Positions 44,096 through 52,006 of a stretch of 64,000 bases of DNA are shown here, piece by piece. A program made the translations under genes and the position numbers. The stretch's first letter is position 1. The number at the start of each line of letters is the position of its first letter. Below the pieces are notes generated by a model. It had not been told where the DNA came from, searched no databases, and was given only the letters and a program-made list of their open reading frames with translations. Origin of the DNA: Thermoplasmatales archaeon. GTDB taxonomy: Archaea; Thermoplasmatota; Thermoplasmata; Thermoplasmatales; Thermoplasmataceae. The DNA is taken from positions 124,001-188,000 of the forward strand of contig JAJSLM010000001.1 in the NCBI GenBank assembly GCA_026127925.1, in the 5' to 3' direction.

Positions 44096-44827
44096 TTGAA
44101 AGCATTCACTTTCCAGATGAGCAAGCTGGGTAACGAGGAGAGTGAATGTGAGGATTCAATTTCTTTTAACCTTAAAAAAAAGAGGTTTGCAATTGCAGAC
44201 GGTGCAAGTTCCTCCATGTTCTCAGATGTCTGGGCTACCTGTCTTACGTCAAATGTTATAGATCTCGAAACGGATCTTTTCAAAAACGCTTCAGATCTAT
44301 TCCACATACTTCTTCCAACAGCACGGGAGGAATGGTATTCTAGAATAGAATGGCGCAACCTTAAATGGTTTCAGACCAACAAATCTTTTCAAGGATCTTA
44401 TTCCACTCTATTATACCTTGAAATAAAAAGATGGGAAGAGCGGTATCTATATCGAACGTTATGCGTTGGAGATTCATGCATGTTTGTTCTTGGTCCTGGA
44501 GATGCGTTTTATTCGTTCCCTTACAAAAAAGCGTCACAATTTAATAATACACCTAAACTAATATGGACAGGTAGAAAGACACAGACAAACAATTTGGATG
44601 CACTCATTCCGGATTTTGTCACTGCCAGCGGTTATATTACGGGGAAAAATGAAATAATTCTTGCAACAGATGCCTTATCGAAATGGCTTATAGAAACTCG
44701 TAATTTCCCAATCTTGAAGGATCTTGTTGTCAGTGATTCGGAGATGAGGGAATATTTCTCGAACGAAATTGATGCCAAGAGGATGAGAAACGATGATATC
44801 AGCCTTGTTTATCTTAGTCTTACATAG
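44096..44827 (+). CDS. PP2C-type protein phosphatase
   Basis: The 243-aa metal-dependent Ser/Thr phosphatase has the PP2C metal sites: Asp20 in CEDSISF, Asp35-Gly36 in AIADGAS, Asp in CVGDSCMFV, Asp in LATDALS, and the C-terminal NDDISLVYLSL. It should act on the product of the kinase encoded opposite. Start TTG 44096 is preferred: GTGAT lies 5 nt upstream and the codon follows the VWA stop by 7 nt; TTG 44054 (overlapping the VWA gene) and ATG 44117 are alternatives. Its end overlaps the kinase gene by 8 nt on the other strand. Confidence 0.88.
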   Translation: MKAFTFQMSKLGNEESECEDSISFNLKKKRFAIADGASSSMFSDVWATCLTSNVIDLETDLFKNASDLFHILLPTAREEWYSRIEWRNLKWFQTNKSFQGSYSTLLYLEIKRWEERYLYRTLCVGDSCMFVLGPGDAFYSFPYKKASQFNNTPKLIWTGRKTQTNNLDALIPDFVTASGYITGKNEIILATDALSKWLIETRNFPILKDLVVSDSEMREYFSNEIDAKRMRNDDISLVYLSLT

Positions 44828-46634
44828 AAAGAAGAGTATTCGGGTTATCTCCATCCCACAGGACTGGTTTGCTCAAAGCTTCCTTCATAAGATTCAATAA
44901 TTTCTTGGTCTTTTGGTCCTTTATTTTCATAATCTCTGCATATACCTTTGAGTTTTCTAGAGATTTGAAATCGTTCTTCCCAAAGATCAATCGGTCAGGA
45001 TTATCATCATTAAAGTCGGACCATAGCGACGGTTTCTCGGAAACTGCAAGAAGAGAAGTGTAGATTATAAGTGTTGAAAAATTGTCAAGTTTTTCTGAGT
45101 AGTCTTCTCTAGTCCTATTGGGGTGCTGGAAGTCTCCGTGACCTATTTCCACGGACTTTGTTCCCTTGAATCCCGGGATGAACATCCCATCATAATCCAC
45201 GAAAAAAATTTCGTTCTTATCATTGATTATTATGTTGTCTCCCGACAGATCGCCATGAGATATGCCGATATCCTGAAGAGAAGCAATGTCTTTGACGAGT
45301 GTTTCCGCTACCAATTTTATCTTTTTCGGACGGTTAAGATTCGATTCTACGAAGTTATTCAAGCTCTGGCCTTCGCACCATTCCATTTTGAGGATGGGAA
45401 AATAAAACGTATCGGATTTCTTAGTTTTTATGCCATCCTTAAAGTACTTGAAATGTACCAGGAATTCGCGATTCCCAGAATTGGTTTCAAGATAATTGCT
45501 TATCTTTTCGTACCTCATGTTTATTTCCGTAGATTTTTTAGTAAAGCACTTTAAGGCGTAGATCTTGCCGTCATCAAACTTGACTTTATAGACCGAGCCA
45601 AAATTTCCAGCCGCATAAACGAGCATACTTTGGTTCCTTGGATTCCTGATTACATTCCAAGCAGACGAATTTCCAAGGGTGGGATTTATGCTTTTAGCAA
45701 CGTTTTGAAAGGCCTGATCATAATCCTGTCCCATTGGCCATGAACCGCGGTACTGGCCAGCTGAAATCGTTTTGTTTGATCTCGGTGTCGCTGCTGGAGC
45801 TCCTGTTTTTGTAATGCCATGGGCGATCGGTTGTCTCGTGCTAGCTGTTGACTGTACGTGAGAAGTTACCGGTTTCATCCTCGAACCGGTGGTGGATATC
45901 GTTCCGGATCGTGTTCCTAGATTCAGTTTCCGGTGGGTGGCAGGAGAAGGCTGATTGAAATTCGATTTCTGTTGGCCAGGATTGATGGTACTTGTTATCG
46001 GATTGGTTGTCTTCGTTTGAGTATTTTGGGAAACCTGTGGAGTAACCTGAGCCTTACGACTAGTTGGGTGTTTCATCTGAATCGCAAAGGAAAGAATCTC
46101 CGCCCATTGGTCTGCTTTTGAAACCTTGAAAGCGTATTCAACATTGCCCGATCTAACGGTAAGTGTGCTTTTCAGAATGCCTTTGGGACGAACTGAATCT
46201 ATGCTGTCGATTCTAATAACCTTCTTTTCTTTCCCTTCGATCTTTTGAAAAACTAATGAATTGTCAACAATCGAAAGGATTCCGGCCTCACCATTTAATT
46301 TTGATTTTTCCTTGATATATTCTGGCCGTGGATTTATTAGTGCAAGATTCTTTTTCCAAATAGCAGTTTCTGGAACAGTAAACACAATCTTTTGCTCGAC
46401 TCCTTTAACTACGACAGTCAACCTCCTTCTCAATATTCCTCCAGCATGGGTATTCAAGATCGATGAAAATGGTATGACTTTCCTTGGAACATGTTCATTC
46501 GATTCAAAAACGAGAGAATCCGAAGTAAGCCTGAGAAATCCAAACTCATGGTCACAAACGGCAGATGACCAAAGGAGGCTATTTTTTTTAAGCAAAACAT
46601 TCATCCTAGATACAGCATATAGTTTACTCTTCAT
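44820..46634 (-). CDS. protein kinase with two N-terminal PH/GRAM-like repeats
   Basis: The 604-aa protein has two related beta-rich units (about residues 12-98 and 115-187: strand pattern with DSLVFES...KVIPFSSI and NSLVFQK...KVIRIDSI), a polar Ser/Thr/Gln/Pro-rich linker (188-325) and a C-terminal kinase domain. Kinase residues are the Gly-rich AAGNFGSVYKV, Lys362 (YALKCF), HGDLSGDN with Asp462 and Asn467, and Asp480 in VDYDG. The VDYDGMF and GHGDFQHPNR segments resemble COG4248-type kinases of TerY-P loci. It is encoded against the VWA-PP2C pair. ATG 46634 is chosen; the 33-residue upstream extension (to 46733) overlaps the divergent gene. Confidence 0.88.
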   Translation of the reverse strand: MKSKLYAVSRMNVLLKKNSLLWSSAVCDHEFGFLRLTSDSLVFESNEHVPRKVIPFSSILNTHAGGILRRRLTVVVKGVEQKIVFTVPETAIWKKNLALINPRPEYIKEKSKLNGEAGILSIVDNSLVFQKIEGKEKKVIRIDSIDSVRPKGILKSTLTVRSGNVEYAFKVSKADQWAEILSFAIQMKHPTSRKAQVTPQVSQNTQTKTTNPITSTINPGQQKSNFNQPSPATHRKLNLGTRSGTISTTGSRMKPVTSHVQSTASTRQPIAHGITKTGAPAATPRSNKTISAGQYRGSWPMGQDYDQAFQNVAKSINPTLGNSSAWNVIRNPRNQSMLVYAAGNFGSVYKVKFDDGKIYALKCFTKKSTEINMRYEKISNYLETNSGNREFLVHFKYFKDGIKTKKSDTFYFPILKMEWCEGQSLNNFVESNLNRPKKIKLVAETLVKDIASLQDIGISHGDLSGDNIIINDKNEIFFVDYDGMFIPGFKGTKSVEIGHGDFQHPNRTREDYSEKLDNFSTLIIYTSLLAVSEKPSLWSDFNDDNPDRLIFGKNDFKSLENSKVYAEIMKIKDQKTKKLLNLMKEALSKPVLWDGDNPNTLLSM

Positions 46635-46698
46635 AAACCTACTTTTTTTAAAAAACGCTAAGGCACAGTGATTAAATATCAAATTGAGATTACACGAT

Positions 46699-47394
46699 AT
46701 GAGAATTCTAATATATTCTGATGCACATTCCAATTTTCAGGCTGTTAAGTCTCTATTTGATGCCGAAAAATTTGACAAGGCATTGTTCCTAGGCGATATA
46801 GTAGATTACGGACCTGAGCCGGCAGAAACGCTAGATGCTGTTCTTGGCCAATCCGATTTCATTGTGCGAGGAAATCATGACGAGGCAGTCGCAAAAAATA
46901 CCGATTGTGGGTGTGCTCCAGAAATGCATGATCTAAGTGTATTTACTCGCGACAATATTTCTTTAAAATTTCTGTCTAAAGAAGACATTGCCAGGCTCGA
47001 TTCCCTGAAAGACATGCTTGAGTTCTCACTTGATGGAAAGAATTTTCTTATGGTACACGCCTCCCCGAACAACATCCTTAACGGCTACATGTATGGATCT
47101 GAAGCCGAGATGGTATGGAAATCAGCAAAATTCAAGAAATTTGACTACATCTTGGTTGGGCACACACATTTTCAGATGTTCTATCGTGGAAGAATCATAA
47201 ATCCTGGTAGTTCTGGGCAACCACGAGACGGAAACTGGATGCCAATGTATACAATTCTCGACACAGATCAGAACCAGGTTATTTTTAAACGTTTCACTTA
47301 CGACAGAGAAAAGACCATCGGGAAATTAAAGGAACTGATAGGTCAGAACCCGGAATACTTTGTGAGGCTCGTGAAATTTTATAACGGATTCTAA
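46699..47394 (+). CDS. calcineurin-like metallophosphoesterase
   Basis: The 231-aa enzyme has the dimetal motifs in order: Asp8 and His10 (YSDAHSN), Asp33 (LGDIVDYG), Asn59-His60 (RGNHDE), a His in MVHASPNN and two in VGHTHFQMF. It resembles YfcE/MJ0936-like phosphodiesterases, but the substrate is unknown. It is divergent from the kinase gene and shares a 64-bp promoter region with it; ATTAAATATC (46673-46682) lies about 23 nt before ATG 46699. Confidence 0.92.
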   Translation: MRILIYSDAHSNFQAVKSLFDAEKFDKALFLGDIVDYGPEPAETLDAVLGQSDFIVRGNHDEAVAKNTDCGCAPEMHDLSVFTRDNISLKFLSKEDIARLDSLKDMLEFSLDGKNFLMVHASPNNILNGYMYGSEAEMVWKSAKFKKFDYILVGHTHFQMFYRGRIINPGSSGQPRDGNWMPMYTILDTDQNQVIFKRFTYDREKTIGKLKELIGQNPEYFVRLVKFYNGF

Positions 47395-47633
47395 GTTTTA
47401 TGTGCTCAAATACCCTTTAGGTATATTTTACATATTGCGATTATCATAAAAGATCTGAGGATTTTATTGATTAATTAAGGAAGGTATTTGAAGATCAAAT
47501 GACATTTTTAGTTTCGCACAGTTTTCACATCTGGTTTCATGGGTCTGCCTGTTCTACTCAAAAGAAATTGCGAGGCAATTAACCTTATTTGAAATCTAGT
47601 GAAGCTTATTATAAAAAAGGTTTTGACTTTGAG

Positions 47634-48473
47634 TCAGAGGAGTTCGCCAAAGTTATAGCCCCTCTCAACCAACCACTCATCTTTCTGGCTGTTGCATTCC
47701 ACATTATACTTTTCTGCGAGCTTTGCTATTCGTCCCACAACCTCCCTCTTCCAGACATTTGATTCATTGAATTCTTTTCTGCCATCATGCCTAGGAAGAT
47801 ATCGCTCCATCATGGAATTTGCCCCTTTGTATGAAGAATAAAAGTCATAGATTACTCTAGAACCCGTTGATACAGCTGCTTCAAAGATAGCTCTTAAATT
47901 CTCATCATCGTCGTTGAAATTACGTATAATCGGTCCCAAAAATATCCAAGTCTTGATACCTTCATTATTGAGTTTTCCTAAAGCCGTTATCCTTGCAGAG
48001 GGTGAAGGCGTTTTCGTTTCTATCATAAGAGACTTTGCTCGATTGATTGTAGTGATCGTAATCCCGACATCGGCTGTGCTTCTGTGCAGTGATAGGACAT
48101 CAACATCTCTCGTAACAAGTGGAGATTTTGTCTGTACCGTTACTCTAAAACCATTTCTAAGCAGGATCTCAAGTATCTTTCTGGATAATCTGTATGTTGC
48201 CTCTACGGGTTGATATGGATCTGTTATTGTACCCAGCCCAACAATGCCTCTTGGAAGCCCAATAATATCTCTCTTTAGAATAAGGTCTATGTTCTTCTTG
48301 ACGTAAACTATCTCGCCCCAGTTCGAAGCGGCGTCCTTGTGGTGTGTATAATCTATTGCATAACAGTAGAGGCATCTGTGAAAACATCCTGAATAAGGGT
48401 TTATAGCATAGTCTAGTTCCATCATTCCGCTTTTAGAGATCGCCTTTGAAACCGAGTACTCAATGATCTTCAT
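47634..48473 (-). CDS. SPL-like radical SAM protein
   Basis: The 279-aa enzyme has the radical SAM cluster motif Cys30-x3-Cys34-x2-Cys37 in NPYSGCFHRCLYCYA. The motif NPYxGCxHxCxYCYA and the downstream TDPYQPVEATYRLSRKIL and TVQTKSP match the spore-photoproduct-lyase-like group (COG1533), in which many members are of unknown function. It starts one base after NreA, so both are translated from one message; a DNA-repair or nucleotide-modification role is inferred only from this link. Confidence 0.9.
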   Translation of the reverse strand: MKIIEYSVSKAISKSGMMELDYAINPYSGCFHRCLYCYAIDYTHHKDAASNWGEIVYVKKNIDLILKRDIIGLPRGIVGLGTITDPYQPVEATYRLSRKILEILLRNGFRVTVQTKSPLVTRDVDVLSLHRSTADVGITITTINRAKSLMIETKTPSPSARITALGKLNNEGIKTWIFLGPIIRNFNDDDENLRAIFEAAVSTGSRVIYDFYSSYKGANSMMERYLPRHDGRKEFNESNVWKREVVGRIAKLAEKYNVECNSQKDEWLVERGYNFGELL

Positions 48474-48474
48474 T

Positions 48475-49725
48475 TCAAATCGAAAAAAATCTTTCCAGAT
48501 TGTTGTACTTTAACGTCTTTACCACAGCGGATTTCTGTAACCAGATCTCCAGAGGAACCTTAAGGAATTTGGATATGAATCTCAGGGCATCATCAAGTGT
48601 GTCAAACTCTGCGGGCTTCATTTTAAAGAGTTCCCTCATATTTTCTCTGACATACCATACCCCGACAGGAAGGCTGAAGCCAGGATATATCTCTCTCCAA
48701 GTAATTGCACCTCCACTTCTCCTCATCTCATTCAACTTCTCTCCAATGGCAAGTCTTGTCGAGTAGTAGCATCCGCCAATTCCTGGGTAGTCTTTCCTTC
48801 CAAAGTACCCCTCGTTGTCTATTTCTGTGTAAGTCTCTTCCCCCCACTGATTCCATGTTGTTCCTCTTCCCCAAGCTTCACCCCACTCGTATATCCAGTT
48901 AGAAGGGGTAAGAATTGCTATGAAGAGGTTGCCGTTGGTTCTTCTCACATACGTCAGGAATTTGTCTATCTGTGGATAGTCCTTGCTTTTCTCTATAAGA
49001 TCATCGGAAAGGTTCTTGTCAACTGCAGTTATTGACCATCTTGTTGGAACAACCTTTCTCATTTTCTTTGTTCCTATAGCTCCAACGCTGAGGATTTTTG
49101 ATATCTTTGAAACATCTTCATTTCTTGAATACAGGAACTTCATTGCATCCATAGCTTTTAAATCAGTGTCTCCATAAACTTTCTCGACACTCAAGCTGGG
49201 AGAGGAATAATCGGATTGGAACTTCAAAAGCGGAGCGGATGGGCCCATGGGTGGCGTGTTTTCGTCAAGAATGACAGACATATCAGAAAGATTCTTTTCC
49301 AGGGTCATGTCGACTTCAACATATTTTTCAGAGAGAGCCATGAGTTGTAGCTCCCGGAACAACTTATCAGGATCTGCTGCGTTCTGAACATAAACGTCTG
49401 TTCCGCCCCTAATCATTGATAAGCGCATGCTCAGAAAATCTTCCAGTTGAAGATTCATCCATTCCTTTGGGTTCTCGTAGGAAGATGTATCTCCATGAAC
49501 CTGCGGAACAGAGGGGTACACCTTTACCTTGGGATATCCGTATCGTCCAACAAATACGCTGGGAGGCGAAGATCCGCTGATCCTGTTTCCCTGAGCAATG
49601 TTCACTCTCGGTTTAACGATAGACTTTACAGTAATAGGACAAAATGAAAGTCCGCAAAGAAGTTTAGCACCCCTGCATTTTGTACAGAGTGAGGCAGGAA
49701 TCTTAAATTTTGCTTTGAATTCCAT
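48475..49725 (-). CDS. nreA: NreA-type DNA-repair protein
   Basis: The 416-aa protein belongs to the archaeal Nre family, which in Haloferax acts with PCNA in repair of alkylation/mitomycin damage. The N-terminal zinc site is Cys14, 17, 24 and 29 (SLCTKCRGAKLLCGLSFCP), followed by GSSPPSVFVGRYGYPKV, the family signature. The C-terminus ends in NNLERFFSI, a degenerate PCNA-interacting (Q-x-x-L-x-x-F-F) motif with Asn in the Gln position. A TATA-like box lies about 30 nt before ATG 49725. It heads a two-gene operon with the radical SAM gene. Confidence 0.93.
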   Translation of the reverse strand: MEFKAKFKIPASLCTKCRGAKLLCGLSFCPITVKSIVKPRVNIAQGNRISGSSPPSVFVGRYGYPKVKVYPSVPQVHGDTSSYENPKEWMNLQLEDFLSMRLSMIRGGTDVYVQNAADPDKLFRELQLMALSEKYVEVDMTLEKNLSDMSVILDENTPPMGPSAPLLKFQSDYSSPSLSVEKVYGDTDLKAMDAMKFLYSRNEDVSKISKILSVGAIGTKKMRKVVPTRWSITAVDKNLSDDLIEKSKDYPQIDKFLTYVRRTNGNLFIAILTPSNWIYEWGEAWGRGTTWNQWGEETYTEIDNEGYFGRKDYPGIGGCYYSTRLAIGEKLNEMRRSGGAITWREIYPGFSLPVGVWYVRENMRELFKMKPAEFDTLDDALRFISKFLKVPLEIWLQKSAVVKTLKYNNLERFFSI

Positions 49726-49772
49726 GTTCTAATAGTAGATAGTAATGTCCTGATAATAAGATTTATCGGTCG

Positions 49773-50675
49773 TTAAGCAACAAGATATCCCAAAATTATA
49801 CCGATCGCCGGAGAAACCACCCACATGGCAACTGTGAAAAGGTAGGGCAAAGCATCCATTGCCTTCGTCCTGTACGAAAGACCCGAACCGAACACGCTCG
49901 ATGTAAGTGTCTGTGTATTGCTGAGCGGGAATCCGAAAATTGTAGCAACTTCAACCAAAACGGAAGAGACTACAAGAGATATGAATGCGCTTGTATATCT
50001 CATTGAATACATCTCCTGGCCAACTCTCTTGGAGACTCCCTTGCTTAAGAAAAATGACCCTACGATTATTCCGATTACTGGAAATATAACTTCGTATCCG
50101 GTCACTCTTGCTATTTCATCTATGAAGCCAAGTGTATTCGCTCCGAGCGTAAATGAAGTGAAGAATGAAACAGCAATGAGCATTAGTTTTATAAAAACAG
50201 CGTAGTTCCACACATCTTTTGGCTGTAATTTATTGAACCTTCTATTAAGATAAAAGGCTACAAAAACCGAACCAATTGGCGCTATTATCCACGTTATTAC
50301 AATATCCCTTATGATTGGCCAGTTGCTTGCAATACCGAATTTTAATGTTATCCCTATTGAGACTCCGACTAGGGCCATTACAAGGGAAAGCGGTACTCGC
50401 ACTATCGCAGCAATCACGAAAATTCCAAGTGCAATTGCCAGCGAGATAGCAATGATAAAGTGGTTGTCAGGTATTAGCAGAACTGCAGTGGAATGAAGGC
50501 TCCCCCCTTGTATAAGAAGACCTGCAACAAAACCTGCAATCGCGATCAAAATTGAGCCGTAGAGACTAAGTATCCTTGACCCAATGAGTGTTCCCACAGC
50601 TGCTGAAAGATTGTTACCTGACACGAAGGCAACGAGTAACGTGACAAGGGCAAGTATAAGGTATGTGTAAAACAT
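49773..50675 (-). CDS. pit: Pit-type inorganic phosphate transporter
   Basis: The 300-aa protein has about nine helices. The paired PiT signatures are visible at the two ends: GNNLSAAVGTLIGSR near residue 20, and FPLSNTQTLTSSVFGSGL near residue 252. It imports phosphate with protons. It begins directly after the DUF47 gene stop with no gap. Confidence 0.93.
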   Translation of the reverse strand: MFYTYLILALVTLLVAFVSGNNLSAAVGTLIGSRILSLYGSILIAIAGFVAGLLIQGGSLHSTAVLLIPDNHFIIAISLAIALGIFVIAAIVRVPLSLVMALVGVSIGITLKFGIASNWPIIRDIVITWIIAPIGSVFVAFYLNRRFNKLQPKDVWNYAVFIKLMLIAVSFFTSFTLGANTLGFIDEIARVTGYEVIFPVIGIIVGSFFLSKGVSKRVGQEMYSMRYTSAFISLVVSSVLVEVATIFGFPLSNTQTLTSSVFGSGLSYRTKAMDALPYLFTVAMWVVSPAIGIILGYLVA

Positions 50676-51359
50676 TCATTTGGTAATCGCAACATTTATA
50701 GTAAACAGTAGGTCAGCTATATCCTCGCAGTTGTCAAGAAGATCATCAAGCTTGTGCGCGAGTTCCGTTATATGGATAAATGCTACATAAGGTATCCTAT
50801 CAGCGTTGTTGTAAGCCGCATCTATCATATTGTCCTTCAGATCGTCTACCTGTTCCTCGAGGGATTCTATTTCTATTCTTGCATCTTCCATATCTTTCCT
50901 GCTCTTTGTTTCAAGCATGACCTGGACATGATCTAGGGCTGTTTTAGCCAGAAGCAGTATATTCCTGCCAGTATTATATGTAACATTCAGGATGTTAAGC
51001 GTATTTTCATCGAACTTATGCGAATTCTCATGTATCCTTCTTAACTCTCTGCTTATGAAATAGGATGTATCCAGAAGGTCATCGCAGGTCTCAACCAGCA
51101 TGATGAGGTTATCCATGAGGCTTGAGCTTATTGCCCCACCTGTTATCTCCTCCTTAACAGTAACTGAGAGATCGTCCCCTCTCTTCTCTATATTTCTTAT
51201 TCTCGCATTGAACTCTATCCTTTTTAAGTCCTCTGCGAAAAGCATATCACTTAAGGTTTGCACAGATTCCTTGGCCATGTCAACAAATCCGAGAAGCCGC
51301 TGGAAAATATTTCTTTCCCCTACAGAGCTGATCCTTCTCAGAATGCTGTTCCCTACCAT
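50676..51359 (-). CDS. DUF47 / PhoU-like Pit accessory protein
   Basis: The 227-aa helical protein has the PhoU-like DUF47 layout with acidic metal-binding stretches (EKRGDDLS, VETCDDLLDTSYFI, LAHKLDDLLDNCEDIADLL). Members of the family regulate or gate the adjacent Pit transporter. ATAAATAAGAG (minus strand, centred about 51385) lies 26 nt before ATG 51359, so it heads the operon with pit. Confidence 0.92.
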   Translation of the reverse strand: MVGNSILRRISSVGERNIFQRLLGFVDMAKESVQTLSDMLFAEDLKRIEFNARIRNIEKRGDDLSVTVKEEITGGAISSSLMDNLIMLVETCDDLLDTSYFISRELRRIHENSHKFDENTLNILNVTYNTGRNILLLAKTALDHVQVMLETKSRKDMEDARIEIESLEEQVDDLKDNMIDAAYNNADRIPYVAFIHITELAHKLDDLLDNCEDIADLLFTINVAITK

Positions 51360-51556
51360 TAATCACGGTAATATTGAACTCTTATTTATATTCTGGTAAC
51401 TAGTTAGCTTTATGAATCTCATGCTCTTGCCAATATCACATTATACCGGAAAGAACACTTATATCGTTTTTTAATTATATTTATGAAGATTATTACATCA
51501 TTTGTGGGAATATGAAAAAGTTTGGAAAAAACACATCTTATGAATAACGAGACATC

Positions 51557-52006
51557 TTAGTGAGTCAATCTATTTTCTAGACACTGTACGCTTTTGTCTA
51601 TATTTTCTAAGGTCGCGGTTTGAAGTTTTTCTTTTCCAATGAGCTTGGACATTATACCATAATCTACGGAAACGGACCATTTAACTAATGTACCTTGGGC
51701 ATCATCATTGATGTCTACATGTAACGCAATTTTGATTGACGATCCTGCTACTCTACCCTTCCCGTTTATGTCTAGGCTATTTCCATTGATGCCAGCATAG
51801 TTAACCGACATTTTTCCCGATATCGTGTTCAGATACGAGGTTTTCATAGAAGAAGCATCCAGTTTCAGTCTGCAAACGTACTCATCTCCCTCCTTTTCAT
51901 AGCTTTCTATACCAGGCAGGCATCCCACCACTCTTTCAAAATCAGCTAACCGCTCAAGGGTCTCGCTCTTAGTACTATTAAGTTTGAATTCACCGCTAAA
52001 TTCCAA
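51557..52006 (-). CDS. CoxG-like (SRPBCC) protein
   Basis: The 149-aa protein has the pattern of CO-dehydrogenase subunit G-like proteins: MEFSGEFKL at the start, FERVVGCLPGIESYEKEGDEYVCRLKL, and a long C-terminal helix. In carboxydotrophs CoxG helps anchor the dehydrogenase to the membrane; elsewhere the role is unknown. TTG 52006 is preferred, with GGTGAT 5 nt upstream, so its start overlaps the end of the glycerol-3-phosphate dehydrogenase by 11 nt. No CO dehydrogenase genes are present. A GTG at 52015 is possible. Confidence 0.78.
   Translation of the reverse strand: MEFSGEFKLNSTKSETLERLADFERVVGCLPGIESYEKEGDEYVCRLKLDASSMKTSYLNTISGKMSVNYAGINGNSLDINGKGRVAGSSIKIALHVDINDDAQGTLVKWSVSVDYGIMSKLIGKEKLQTATLENIDKSVQCLENRLTH

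Noticed and set aside
45123-45554. 143-codon plus-strand frame opposite the kinase
   Set aside because: Shadow of the kinase domain; no promoter and no recognisable protein pattern.
46635-46733. N-terminal extension of the kinase
   Set aside because: It would overlap the divergent phosphoesterase gene and lacks a promoter at the right distance.
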